Source: Branchiostoma belcheri
Taxonomy: Eukaryota; Chordata; Leptocardii; Amphioxiformes; Branchiostomatidae
Length of the DNA stretch: 64,000 bases
Direction of reading: 5' to 3'
Assembly: GCF_001625305.1 (NCBI RefSeq)
Contig: NW_017804464.1
Location: forward strand, 775,164-839,163
In this document: positions 1 to 12,540 of the stretch, piece after piece
How the letters are laid out: every line of letters begins with the position of its first letter
Position numbering within the stretch: position 1 is the stretch's first letter
The notes under the pieces: generated by a model
The model's database searches: none
What the model was told of the DNA's origin: nothing
Seen by the model: only the letters and a program-made list of their open reading frames with translations
Position numbers and translations under genes: made by a program

Positions 1-1737
1 TAAGAACTGCTATAGCAGGGATGTGGTACATTGCTAATTGGAAAAGGAAGCAAACTTGTTCAATGGTGTAATTTCTGGAAGTTACTGTAGATGTATCTGT
101 CCCAACGTTTTGAAGGGACTGCAGTTCAGCCATGGTTTGCTAGGGTGCACTGTTCACTGTTGTAACAGTCCTTGCTACACCCCTGCTAGAGCAAACAGAA
201 AATGCCTTGGTGGAATTTTGGCAACAAGTGTACACTTGAAGCTAAGGTTCCCCTTCATGCTTTAGTCATATCTCTTTTTGGTGTTTTGTACTGAAGTTCA
301 ATTTGTGTTGTGTAGTAGTCAATCTATTTTTGGTTTAATTTCCAATTCAGACTTGTTGAATATAGTAGGTAGAAATAGTTTTAATAGACAGAGATTGAAC
401 TTCAGTGGAATACATCTTTATTTTGCTTAACTACTGTAGGTTGATTAATATTTTGATTCCCTAGGCTTGGCTCTGGCACTGTCCACACATAAGTAGGGAT
501 GAAGGCGGTCACTCAATGTGCACACAGTTGAAATGTGCCCTGTTTCAGTAGCATTAATTGTTCCTATATTCTGTTGTGCATTGTCCAAACTTCCCCCCTG
601 TTTCCTCTTGCTAGCCTTGCTATCCTAGCCTGTGTGTTATCTATACCAAGCCTGGGTTACTAGGAAGGTGGTGTAACCAGGTTCCATTTTGAACAGGTTT
701 ACACCCCCGTTCTAGAAACCTGGGTTTGCCCAATGCACTGTAAGTGGGAGCATGAAAGTCACGTGCTTACCTCCCTGGAGAAGTCTCTGTTATTTTTTTT
801 TTATTTTTTATTTTTTTGTTTCATTTTCTGACCTCTGCCTGTCGAGCGCAGGCCCTCTTTGCTCTTTTCTCTCCTGCAGTCCAGGATACACGTAAGCTCC
901 ACACTCTCCGCCTCCCCACTAGAAGTGCTCTTCAGACCTTTTTTATGTCTTAAACCCTGCTGACGGGGGCTGGAACATACATACTGCCTACCAAAAGAAA
1001 TGTTTTTTCCTTTCCTTTGTGGTGGGTGGTGAGGCAATTGTGCCCGACTAACCGAGACCCCGACGTTTAACCATGGAGCCTCTGACTTTCATGTTCTCAC
1101 TGTGACATCTGGACCCATGCTGTGGCTAGCTTTGATTGTTCTTGACTTAATCCATGCACAATGACTTAAAAAAAGCAACAATCCAATCACTTATCTTATG
1201 ACTAAGCATCAATTGCCAATTTTTTCTACCAAAGAAAGTGTTGCAATCACTGAAGAGTGATTGACGTATCCTAATTAATTAATTAATCACTGGCTCCCAC
1301 TGAGCTTTACTCATTTCCTCTGCATGGTTGACACAACCAGAGATGTTTTGGCATCAAACTTTCAGCAGAATCCGGCATCATTTTACTGTGTACCTGACAT
1401 CCGACCTGCATGGATTATCATTCCATTGTTAGATATTGTTGTTCTTAATGTATTTTGAGCATTTTTATGTACTGACTTAATAATTTTTTCCATCCCTCTT
1501 CTCTTTCCCGCTTTTTATATTTTATGCACGGATGTTATGTGAATGCAAACGATCTCTGCTCCTGAACCTCTGCTCGCTATGGAAACCATTAACCGATAAC
1601 CGTTCACCACGTCTCATCACCACCACCACTCCCGTGTCCGTTCGTCCGTCCGTCCGTTCGGATCGATTACCCTACCGGCATCCATTACTGCTATCTTCTT
1701 CTACACTATCCTGTGTGTCTTGCTCCTCTCTCTAAAG
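1..1737 (+). other. Ptbp intron (upstream part)
   Basis: No coding exon with Ptbp similarity was found in 1-1737. The region holds a T-rich stretch near 790-820, a (TTAA)n-like run near 1272-1287 and the AG-free zone described separately. The preceding Ptbp exon must lie outside the window. Confidence 0.5.
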
Positions 1738-1771
1738 ATGGTTACACCCGACGCTCTCTTTACTCTATTTG
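1458..1771 (+). promoter_or_regulatory. Ptbp: 34-nt frame-shifting Ptbp exon with long AG-exclusion zone and distant branch point
   Basis: The exon is 1738-1771 (34 nt, so skipping shifts the frame). Upstream, the last AG before the acceptor AG at 1736-1737 is at 1458-1459; 1460-1735 contains none. A good branch-point candidate, ACTGACTTAAT, lies at about 1471-1481, followed by a tract TTTTTTCCATCCCTCTTCTC. More pyrimidine runs and CTCCTCTCTCT sit directly at the acceptor. In vertebrates, PTBP1 exon 11 (34 nt) has the same design, and PTB represses it to trigger nonsense-mediated decay of its own mRNA. Conserved use here is inferred. Confidence 0.8.
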
Positions 1772-4700
1772 GTATGTGTCGTATGCACGGTTATACATTT
1801 TTATATTCTATTTCCTTTGCTTTTATATTTGTATTAAGAAAGAGTAGATTATTTGCACGTTTGAATTCTTTATTGCACCTTACGTCGCATGTTTCTTGCA
1901 TGAGTATTTGATTTTATACCTATTGCATGAACTGCTTTTGATCTCTTTAGTTTCTGTTAAAGTAAAAAAAGATGCAAAAAGATTTGAGAGAATCAAGTCT
2001 TAACTCCACGATTCTTGAGTCAACAGTACTATTTATTTAACTTTCTATGCACTGATTTCAGTTTTGTTTTGTAGTTTTCATGAATCTTTACATAAATGTG
2101 TGGATTATACATGCTTGTATTTCACTGATTCTCTCAAGGAAAACGTAATGATGGCAGTAATGTGCCTGAAAGCTTCTATATCTTTGCATTTCTCGTTAAT
2201 CATGCTGGTGTTTCATTTAATCATTTTGAACACTTTGCTTGAGATCATGTGCTTTTTTGCTCTTTTTGATGCAACACTGACATAGAAAACAGGCACCCAC
2301 TGCACACACTTTTTCCTCTGACACAAATCCACACATACGGCTTGGTCCCAGACAAGCGTAGTAACACCTGGTTTGTTACAACTTGTTGTACTGCAGGCGT
2401 CTATGGGGATGTGCATCGCGTAAAAATCTTGTTTGCCAAGAAAGACAATGCACTGATACAGATGGCTGAACCTCACCAAGCCAACACAGGTACCCCCAAC
2501 TGAGCGCTCGTCAAAATCGCAATTTGAGGGGAGACAAAGAAAATTTGATTTGAAAGAGAGATCCTCTATGGAGAGATTCTTTATTGACTCGACAAAAGTA
2601 CAGCGACTTTGGTATGGTCTGCTACAACTAAGATCGAACAAAGTTAAATACATGTTTGAAATGACACATTGTGAGAGCATACAGCTTATTACTTAAAACC
2701 AAAAATACACTACTTGAAACCAAAAATACACAGCAAAAGATAGACCAAAAATTTTATTTATTTGTAATTCCTTTATGTTTTGTACTAAAGAGTTTTGGCT
2801 TGTTGTACCACAGCAATGCAGCAGATGTAGACATTCTTAGCCTTCCCATGATAGCGATCTTGATGTGTGTCACACACCTCAGTTTTTACACAATTTAGTT
2901 TACCATTCTCTCCTTCTCTGCTCTGCAGTCTGAAAAGTTCAGTCTTTTCAACTCTCTCAGTCATGTGCTTGATCATATTTCATGTTCATTGCCCCCCATT
3001 TTGTGATCTCCCTCCGACTACCCGGTAAATGTGCGAATCGTGTAATCTTGTCAGCACTAGACTTTGTACTTGTATTTGTTTTCGCAATACCAAAAACTAT
3101 ATACTCCTCCTACTACTTACAACTTTATAGCTGTTAAATTTCTATATATTTCTGCATTTCTTACTGTGATTTTGAACATATTATGTATTAACTATAAGTA
3201 TAATCAGTTTTTCTACTCGGCTCTATCTTTGATTTCCAGTCTTTAAACTTCCTACTTAAAAGAAGTGCCGTGCAAACAAACATTTCTGTGTTTTATCTGA
3301 TACAGGTACAAGGTACTTAATTCTTAAATTGTCCATTCAGTGGTTAAAAGTCTCAGACAAGGGCAAGAAAAATGTAACGTCTCATTGGGATTACTGTACA
3401 GAACTATGGCATTTGTATCCTGGAGAACTTGACATAAACACAGTTTGTGTGCTCAAGAAAAAACTCAAAAGATAATCTGCAAATTTATTAGTCAGTGCAG
3501 TTTTTCTGCACACTTGCGAAATTGGTTGTAAGTTAGTTGAAGAAAAGTTTTGGATTATTTGGGAAACAGTTGGGTACAGCCTTGCCTTGATTGTGAAACT
3601 TACTGGATAATGTGGCTGGACTTGCAGCTATGCAACACCTGAACAACCTGCGAGTGTGGGGCAAGAACATCCGGGTCACACTGTCCAAACACAACCAGGT
3701 GCAGCTGCCCAAGGAGGGACAACCGGTAAGACACCACTATTATGGTTGACTTGAAGGCATCCACTACAATTTCAAAATTCCAAAAATGAAAGGTTTCATT
3801 CCCTGACCAATATACTGTCAACCAATGATGATGGCTGCAACTTCAGGGCAGCAAACCTGGATTTCCAAGTCAATTTTCCAGTCATACTTTTAATGTACAT
3901 GCATGTAGTTAAAAAGTTACAGTTGAATCAATCCGATCCCATAGCATACTGATATCTGTGAGGCACAAATGCAATACAGCTGAGGGAAAATGGTTACTTG
4001 TTTTGTATCATAGGCTCAGGTGCCAAACGTAGGTTGCTTTTGGGCAATTTTCAAATGCTTCAAGTATAAAATGATGACTAAAAGGTGCCACGAATTAGAA
4101 GTAACAGTTTTTACTTTCAATATCAGACAGATTTCCTTGTCCAGTCCCATAATTTTGCCACCCTGGAATTGCATTGGATGCCTTTAACAATGAAACTTGA
4201 CTATTGGTTTACCAATGTCATTTAAAATGTTGTTTACTTCTTCAGAGACTTGGTCTTTGTGTAAACCATTCTGTTTATATTGTTCTAAGGATGCTGGCCT
4301 GACAAAAGACTTCACAGCATCCCCACTGCACCGATTCAAGAAACCAGGATCCAAGAACTTCCTGAACATCTACCCTCCCTCTGACACTCTTCATCTGTCC
4401 AACATTCCGTAAGTTCAGCAGAATTCTGGTACTAGTGGTGTTCATTTTATTTATTTGTTTGTTTGTTTGTTTGTTTGTTTGGCTGAAGATACAGCCAAGA
4501 CTACCTAAGTACATGTAGCATGGGGCTATCATCAAGGACGAACCTTTAGGTTAACCTTTAATACTACAAATGTAGACTGTAGAATTTAGATCACTGGATC
4601 AGAGTATGCCCCTATTATTCTCCAAATGGTGGTTTCTTTAACTTGTGTGGAGTGTTATAAAACTGGACATACTTTTTTCCTGTTACATTTTTGTAACTTG

Positions 4701-5559
4701 CCATTTCTTGTCAACAGAGCGAGCACCACGGAAGAAGAATTGATAGATCTCTTCACAACCACAGGGGGTGCTGTCCAAGCCTTCAAGTTCTTTGCGTAAG
4801 CTTGACTTCCTTCTACCCTTCCCAAAATTGTGGTCAGTCTTATGGTTCTCATGTCTCATGATCTGCACATACTAGGATCACAAATTTTGGATGGTAGGAG
4901 CTCAGGAAGTAGTGACATAAGTTTGGGCCCCCTAGCAGCTTGTTATAGAACTGCAGGGGCATTTGTTTTAAAATCTTTGAATCATGCACATCAGTAATGT
5001 TGTTCTTTGCTATTCCAGGAAGGACAGAAAGATGGCCCTGCTCAAGATGAGCTCAACGGAGGAGGCAGTGCATGCTCTGATCGTAAGGAAAATCATTGTT
5101 CTACATTTGTACTTTCACTAATGTTCTCTTTGTCTTTTTGACCTTGGGTAATGCTCCTGAACAGCCAGACTCCTCCCACTTAGGAGTAGGCCAGAAGCAA
5201 GGTTGACTGATGTCTGGCCAGGTTTGTAGCCAGGCAAATGTTTGGCTGCACCAGCTAAATGTTTAGAACATTTGGGAGTGGACAGGAGGTTCAGCCATGT
5301 TGGATAGTGTTCGGGGGTCAAAGCTATTTGCAAAGAAGGGTAGGCATGGCCTAAATCTGGTCAGACTGCTCCCAAACGTCAGGCAACTTTGGTTGGTTGG
5401 TGATCAGAGGGAAGGTTCTGAACGTGTGAAAAGGGCTTTAGTATGAGTCTAAGAATGATGGCTAACACCCCCTTCCTTATGTTCCAGAAAATGCACAACT
5501 ACCAGCTGAGTGGCTCCAATCACTTGAAGGTTTCCTTCTCCAAGGGACAGATCAGCTAG
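1738..5559 (+). CDS. Ptbp: Polypyrimidine tract-binding protein, C-terminal half (RRM3-RRM4), 3' part of gene
   Basis: Seven exons with consensus splice sites read in one frame: 1738-1771, 2397-2489, 3628-3725, 4290-4408, 4718-4795, 5019-5082, 5488-5559 (stop TAG). The protein carries the second half of the gene: [21 protein letters not shown], the RRM3 stretch ending [14 protein letters not shown], the linker [19 protein letters not shown], then RRM4 from LHLSNIP to [11 protein letters not shown]. These match vertebrate PTBP1/2/3 almost residue for residue. PTB is a nuclear RNA-binding protein that binds UCUU/CUCUCU tracts and mostly represses exon inclusion. The first exon here opens with ATG, but that is an internal Met; the upstream exons (RRM1, RRM2) lie left of the window. 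Exon lengths and phases, including a 34-nt exon, match the vertebrate genes, so this is very likely the pre-duplication orthologue. Confidence 0.95.
5110..5440. repeat. Dispersed repeat in Ptbp intron, related to copy at 59.4 kb
   Basis: The intron between the last two Ptbp exons contains a stretch whose reverse complement reads GGGAGCAGTCTGACCAGATT followed by TAGGCCATGCCTA. Nearly the same words occur in order at 59395-59500, including CACACGTT/CACACATT and CCAACCAAxGTTG. Several internal words such as CCAGCTAAATGTTTAGAACA recur in related form. It is an unclassified interspersed repeat. Confidence 0.6.
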
Positions 5560-7590
5560 TTGCCATGGCAACACACCTGCTCTCCCGACAACCAAAGGAC
5601 CAATGCTGCAGTCTTTCAGAGTTGAATAATTCCTGTACAAGTAATGGTAAATTTTCCAGAGGATGGCATTTCTATTGGTCTTGTTTGGCATGGAACTACC
5701 ATGTTCAAGAAATAATTTCATAGGGCTCAATACTATAGAAGAGGGGTGATAGGAAGAGAAGATTTGTACTTTTTCGTTGTTTTGGAAGATTTACTAGTTC
5801 TTTGTACATTGCTCTGGAAGACTTCATGATATTTCTGTGTATAGAATGAGGCGGCCAGAGTGCTTGTAGCCGCTTGAAGACTAGAGGACCCACTTAGCAT
5901 GTTGAATCAATCGTATACAATATAAAACATGTATTTTCTTATACATGGATGTATTAATTCATTTTATGAGCACTTGTATTGAGGTGTGCCTTTCCATTAT
6001 TAATCGGACATGTTTGTTGTGTATTTCTATTAATTACATGTAAGGTAATACGTGTCTGTCCCAGAGCCTTGTAAAATTGGACTTTGTTAACCTGTGATGT
6101 TATCTTCGGGAATAGAAAGACAGATTTTTTGTTAGACTTGGTCGTTTTTGTTGTTGGCAGGAGTGCCTGGGAGAGTTCAGATTTCTGGTACAATAAGAAA
6201 ATATACATCAGAGACATTTTTAAATGATTCCCCCAATATGACTTATTCAAGAGCAATAGATACTATTATGTTTTATTGTGATGTATGTCTGGCAAAGTGA
6301 TGATTTTGATAGTTGCACAGGTCTTTGTCCAATTTCACCAGAGTTCTGGGACAAGCGTAGTGTGTGCTTCTTTAGCTTGTATATCCACACAATCTTTATA
6401 CCATGTGTTCACATAGCCTTGTGTGTGGATTGGACCTGATTGTCTCTTGACAACCTATGAAACTTGTACCCTTGTAATGGCCTTGTTATTCCAACTGTAC
6501 TGTCCCCAAAATTGTATCCACTTTGTTCATTGGATTATATATATGTGTGTGTGTGTGTTTGTGTTTGTGTGTGAGAGACCTAAATGCTTTAGGTTTTTGA
6601 TAAAAAATACCAAAATCAGAGCTACTTTTGTAACCGGATAGTTTGTACATCTTACAGGGAGGGAGGAAAAATGTCGCAAAAATCGCGGCCCTTACGTGAG
6701 GTAATTTGGCAAGAGCGATGACATCAATATCAAAATGTGAAAATCGTAACCTTTAAGTGCCTTATTTGGTTAAACAAAACAAATCCAGGGTATATCATAC
6801 TTAGCGATGGTGCTCCCCGTATACTCTACTGTATTCTTAGTCTCTGGCATATTTATCCTATAGCAGACTGTCAAACTTTATACATACAGGTGTAGTCGGT
6901 TCTATATGATAGCCTGGACCTCGGCAAGCTCTAGGATATAGTATGAAGCATCTTATGGTTTTCTTTGGCGTTTGTAGTGCTGGTCTTTTAGACAGACAGC
7001 AAGAGAATGCAAGTTAAGGACAGGAGAGTGTGATACTATAAAATACCTTGCCTATGAGGACACTGTGACTAAACATTCTCCCTTGTAGTTGAGGTATATG
7101 TAGGCATCCTTCATCAAACCAAAAGGGAAAACAATTACCCTGATGTGATACAAGGGATGCAGTTGTTTGTCCCTCTTTTGAAAGGCATTCTGCTGTGCTG
7201 TAAATATTAGTACAAAGAGGTTGATTTTTAAAGAATGGGGATAGATACAAGTTTTCAAACCTCACAGGCTACTGGATGATACGAAGAAAAAATGCAGCTT
7301 CACATCTTTATAAACAGATGGCATTTGTATATTTATTTTATTACCCATACTAAAACAAATATACAGAGGCAGCATATACATGTATATGTGTGAAAGCCGG
7401 AGACATACCTACAAACTACAAACGTACATATTACTCCATATCATCGTCATTTAGTTGATGTAATACTTGATTTTTTTTATCTTTAGGCTGCAAGATGTAC
7501 CCAGTAGTAGCAGAGGTGTAAAAGAACATATTTGATGTTGTAAGTGGATGAAGATATGAAATAAAACATATCTTTTTGTATGAATCATGA
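5560..7590 (+). other. Ptbp 3' UTR with poly(A) signal
   Basis: From the stop at 5557-5559 to AATAAA at 7560-7565 there is about 2 kb without coding similarity. A TG microsatellite lies near 6543-6575. The AATAAA just before a foldback element marks the likely 3' end. UTR extent is inferred from the signal only. Confidence 0.55.
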
Positions 7591-7644
7591 GTTTGTGTTT
7601 CTTAATTCAAATACATAATTTTGTACCTAAAGCTAGGTTAGCCA

Positions 7645-7821
7645 TAGCCTCCTTCGCAGTCTTGTTGGGTGTGGGCGTAATTTTTTCTCTGAGCGACGCG
7701 AGTAATATGCCGCCGCGAGGGACGATTTGCTGCCGAGGGACTTTTGCCACGGAGAGAAGGTTTCCGCGCTCCAACAGAGAAAAAATTACGCCCACGCCCA
7801 ACAAGACTGCGAAGGAGGCTA
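7645..7821. mobile_element. Foldback MITE, 177 bp
   Basis: Long terminal inverted repeats of about 45 bp begin TAGCCTCCTTCGCAGTCTTG and end with the reverse complement CAAGACTGCGAAGGAGGCTA. Both arms also contain GGCGTAATTTTTTCTCT or its complement. It is flanked by near-identical 9-mers, GGTTAGCCA on the left and GGTTGGCCA on the right, which look like a target-site duplication. It has no coding capacity and sits just downstream of the Ptbp poly(A) signal. A relative lies at 61041-61230. Confidence 0.85.
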
Positions 7822-8179
7822 GGTTGGCCACATTTTATGTTGCCCCAGTACAGTTACTATGCTTGATAAAAATCAATCATTAGCTATTCTAGCTTCCTTA
7901 CTAACTTAAAGTTGACAACAAAGAATTCCAATTAATGAACAGACTCAGTCTATAATAAAAGTACACAATTTTTAATTAAAAAATGTACATTGAGTTATAT
8001 AAAAGATTGTACATTTAGTTACATAAAACAAACTATTCAAAGAATATTGCAATATACCAGGGGAGAGCCCCAATCTTTCTTTTCTGGTTTACCATTCTAT
8101 GTTCCTTTCATCATGTGTGAACTTCTGTTCTAAATAAATAAAGAGACATAGAAGGACAGTTGGCTGATAAAGCAGACAT

Positions 8180-11100
8180 TCAGGACTTCTCAACCTGGTC
8201 TTCATTGAAGAAGTCTAGGTGCTGGAACTTGATGACCTGCAAGGAACAGGGTTTGAGTTAATTGAAATTAATCGATCATACATGTGTATGTAGGCCACAC
8301 AGATTTCTGGCTGGCTAAGTTCTGTTATAGTACTAATAAGGTCAGCCACCAGGAGGCCCACATTTGATCCCAACCTTTGTCCTAAGACCAATTCACATAT
8401 CACAATTCATAAAGGAAAGGTCTTCCTATAACCAGACTGACCACAAATATGCAGAAAGACAAACACACACAAATAGACCAAAAACAATACCTCCATTTTT
8501 CACGGAGGTAATTGATGTACATCATGATTGTACAATGTATGTACCGACCTCATTGCCCCAGCTGGTCCAACTTGGCTGAAGGCTCCTGGCAAACAGCTCC
8601 AAGCAGATGGGTGATGGTGGCAGGTACTTCTGCAAGACTTCTAGCAGCAAAATAGATCAAACCCTTTTAGATTGGTACATGTTCCCTGTACCTGTCATCT
8701 CAAAATGTCAACAGAGACTAGAGGAACGCCATTTTCCAGAGTTATGTCAATCCTTCACACATGAAAGTTCATCTGAGTTGATAAAATACATGAAATAAAA
8801 TACAACTTTTCTGAAGTTGGAGTAGTTAAGTTTTCATTACCTTCACATACTTGTCATGTGGTAAATTTCATGAATAAAAATGATATTATCATTTTGAAGT
8901 AAATAAACTAGAACTCAGACTGACCGTCCAGCTGTGGTTTTCTGGAATGTATGACACAGGGCACACTGCAGATGACCTTGTGTTTGGGTACATCACAGAG
9001 TGGAGGTGAGCCTGGGCCCTCTAATTGGTCCTTAAACCTGCCCAGTATGATTGTCTCATACGGCTTCTTGTGAGGAGAATCCATGGGGAACACAGGCTCA
9101 CCTATTCTTGTGACCTGAAATGATACAGACATTAGTACACAATCATGTACAATGCATACCAGATATGCATGGAAAAACAGGACTGGTACAGTATAAGCCA
9201 GCCATCTGCCATAATGGCTACTTTTCTCAGTCCTGATTTTTTTTTCCCCACAGACATATAGATAAGCATTAAGAGACTTGTCTAGATTATGTCAAGATAT
9301 ATATATGTCATGAAACTAAGCCTGGAATACCAGCAAAGAGTGTTAAGATTTCAAAATTTTCCCAGGATGAGCATTCCCCCAGACCCCAGTAGGACTGTTT
9401 GTGCTACATGTACATAAAGCAAAATTGAGATGAAAAAATTCAGGCTGGCTACATAGCTACCTCAGGGGACTGTACATTTTCTTGAGACTGTTTTGCTGCC
9501 CCTTCGATCCTGTATGGAAATCCTGAAATAACTCTTTTCTTAGAACAAGGCTCACCTTCAACCAGTGCCATTCTGCAACTGGCTCTACTGACCAATGAGG
9601 GTAGAGACGTTCTCTGACGAATCTCATGTGCTGCTGCCGATTGGTTACCCACGTTACGACCAAACAGCCTGGAGCAGCCAGGGAGGGGACTGGTAGTTGG
9701 AACAGCTGCCATGCTGACAGAGATTCATACCTACAGAAATAGAGATACCGAAAATAATTTCATCACCCTACTAGAACATAGGATATAGGGATTTTCTAAG
9801 TTTCAATGTCCATCAGACACCTTCCACAGAGGGCCACCTACATCGGTTACATAAGGCTGCAAGAAGCAGTACTCCAGTCAGAAGCTCTGAGATAGACATA
9901 CAAACTTAAGCAATGTAGGAAGAATGGTTGTGTATAAGAAAATAGCAATATCCTGGAAATAGAAAGTAAAGACTCTCAAGCATTATCTCCAAATATTTAT
10001 ACCATGAATCCAAAGTTACACACAGTTGCTGCTTACTTTTTGCCTCTCTTGACAGACTTGTTTTCCCAGGGTGGGTCCATTACAATCAGGTGATACTTCA
10101 TACCTCCTGTAACAACATGGGATGACTCAGTACATGTACTTTAAAACCTACATTTCTTTTATAGTCCTACGAGACCAAGGAATGCCTACTACATGTACTT
10201 CCTTTCTGTCTCTGTGCAATGGACTACATTATATTGTGTATTACTGTGTTTCCATCCAAGGATTGGGGCCCATTTCTGATATTGTCTCTGTACTGTGTTC
10301 TTACACCCTTTAGTGACCTACTGCACTTTGTGTATCTAGTAGTTACTGGGGTCTCTTACCCTGCAAGCTCCTACAAGTGACCTACATGTACATGTATGTC
10401 TAGATCAGGCCCAGGTTCTCCTACCCTGTACTGTACAAGTGCCCTACATGTACATCTGTGCCCTATATGTCTGTTACAATTTGCCTATGTCTGTTGCTGG
10501 ATTCTCCTACCCTGTATGAGGGGCTCCATCCTGGTAATGTCTGACATGAGGAATGAGGACCTGGGAGGAAGCAAGTACTGGCTTCCCAGCATGCATTGAA
10601 CAATTGACTGGTCAGAATCCACCACCACAAGTCGGTTAAAAATATCTCTGGACTCTTCTGAAGGTATTCCTGAGAAGACAAAAAAGACAATTCAACTCTG
10701 TTATGTGACAACTGTTGTTAAAACCGTGAGTGATACGGGAACATTGTACATGTAATTAGCACACATACTTCAAACGTTATTGTGGCCCAGGTATGACATG
10801 ATGAAAAATCATACGTACCCTGTGATAGAACAAGTGGTTTCTCATCTTCTGTTAGTCTGGCCAAGTCACAAAGTTCTGCCAGGCAGTTTCCAGGCCCCCA
10901 GTCCGGGACTGGCTTCCCAACAGGAACAACATCATCAGAGGAGTCTTCAAACAGTCCATTGGCTCTCCCAAGTGACAGAAATGCAGTATGGGCCTGTATC
11001 AACTTTGTCCTGATCTGATATGAACCAAAGTGATTTTAAAATTAGATTCTAAGCATTGCCCTGGCATTTCTAGATACATACAGTTTAGTACAGGTATATC

Positions 11101-11863
11101 ATAAAACTGAAGCAGTGCTAGTATTTCTGATGTCTTACTAAAAAATATAACCTACATACTAATAATACCAGTCCATGAACAAGGCGTGAGTATTGTTTTG
11201 GGTGCATCTGTGTTTGTTTGTATGTTTGTCTGTGTACACATGTGTATGTGTGTCAGTGTGTGTGTGTGTGTGTGTCCAGCAGCCGACTGACAATGATGAT
11301 ATATCCTACGTCATCTCCTTAGAGATAACTACACTTAACAAAGCCAAGATGGTACATGGTTGCTAACCTGATTGTGATATTCCATAGCAGCAGTCTCTCC
11401 TGAATTCAAATCAGTTGTTCTCTTTCTTTTTCTCTTCTGTGGAGTCAATAAACAAAACAAAAATTACATCAGCTCACTTATCATCATTACTAAACCAGAG
11501 AACAGAGAGGGGTGAAAATTCACTACTCAACAATTAATTAATTCTTTATGGCCTTATATGATGAAAGTTGAGACATCATCAGCCAAATTTGGAACAGTTC
11601 CTTACCCTGCTTTTCCTGTGCATTGGCTCCGCCTCTTCCTCCTCTCCATGACCACTATTGGTTCCCATGGTAACCACCTCCAGCCCATCACCATCCATTC
11701 CTCTGTGGTCCACAGTGATGTGTGGCTGAGTTATGTTAAACAGTTCCTCCTTACAACTATAGCTTCTCGTCTTATCAGCATCTGATACAGTCTTGCTGTA
11801 CTTTTCTATTGCAACTTTTTGATTCAGAAGCCAACCCCAAATATTTTCCACCACTGCTGCCAT
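8180..11863 (-). CDS. METTL4: METTL4-type DPPW N6-adenine methyltransferase, complete
   Basis: Nine exons on the minus strand: 11606-11863, 11368-11436, 10819-11014, 10511-10669, 10037-10106, 9556-9730, 8925-9114, 8549-8640, 8180-8236. Together they give 1266 nt, an unbroken 421-aa protein. Landmarks are the N-terminal IWGWLLNQK, a basic KRKRKR stretch, QYLLPPRSSFLMSDI, the catalytic LIVMDPPWENKSVKRGKK (DPPW at about residues 238-241), APGCLVVTWVTNRQ, VAEWHWLKVTRIGEPVFP, HKKPYETIILGR and the C-terminal LELFARSLQPSWTSWGNE. These match human METTL4 throughout, which modifies adenine in U2 snRNA cap-adjacent sites and has been reported on DNA. The start ATG follows from homology. All catalytic motifs are present, so an active enzyme is expected. 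It is slightly shorter than the human protein, mainly in the N-terminal third. Confidence 0.95.
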
Positions 11864-12540
11864 ACAAAAATAGTCTGATTCTACTTATAGATCTGGTATT
11901 CCTTGATGTAACATTATATCAAGTTATGCGTAACATGTAACGGTTAGTACTAGTATATATTGCTTAAAAATGTGAAAATATAAAAACTTGGGAAGAAGCT
12001 GCTGACACATTGCGTCACATTTCCAGTTTCTTTCTGATCATGCGCACTGCGTCCTGCTCTATTCCATTCAAATAATAGGGGTGTTGTATGTTTCTTCGTT
12101 ATTTTATCCTGTTCAATTTTGTTAGCAAAAAGTACACAATATACGTTCTAAAAGAACGTTATAGTATATAAACATAACACTGATATGGTGTTTGATATTT
12201 GAAATGATTTTTAAAAAAGGATAAATTTTTTTTATAAATAGTACCTATGGTTATATCTAACTGTCCAATGACATTTTCACGTAGGTCACTGGGGTTACTA
12301 AGGGTCAAACAACTGTTTGAGCGGTGATTGCGTTTCGTTGACTATTTTTCTGGGGCAAATCGATAGAAATTGCATCAGGCGAGAGTTCCCTGGGGGAAAG
12401 CGCTCAGTATTGCCCTATTAGAGCCTTTTGAAGGACATTGAGGGGCTTGTCTTTTGCTGATATCCCCGTATTTCGATGTTGCGTCGTGTGTTGTCTGAAG
12501 AGGAGGGGCGTCACCACCCCAAGGCCAAGCAACAAAAATC
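11864..12540. promoter_or_regulatory. Divergent promoter region between METTL4 and HD-domain gene
   Basis: The METTL4 start codon (minus, 11863) and the first candidate ATG of the HD gene (plus, 12541) are 677 bp apart, head to head. The right part becomes CpG-rich near 12440-12760, running into the first HD exon. No TATA box was seen. Shared regulation is inferred from geometry only. Confidence 0.5.

Noticed and set aside
9449-9712. 87-aa minus-strand ORF
   Set aside because: Wrong frame of a METTL4 exon; the VTWVTNRQ frame is the homologous one.
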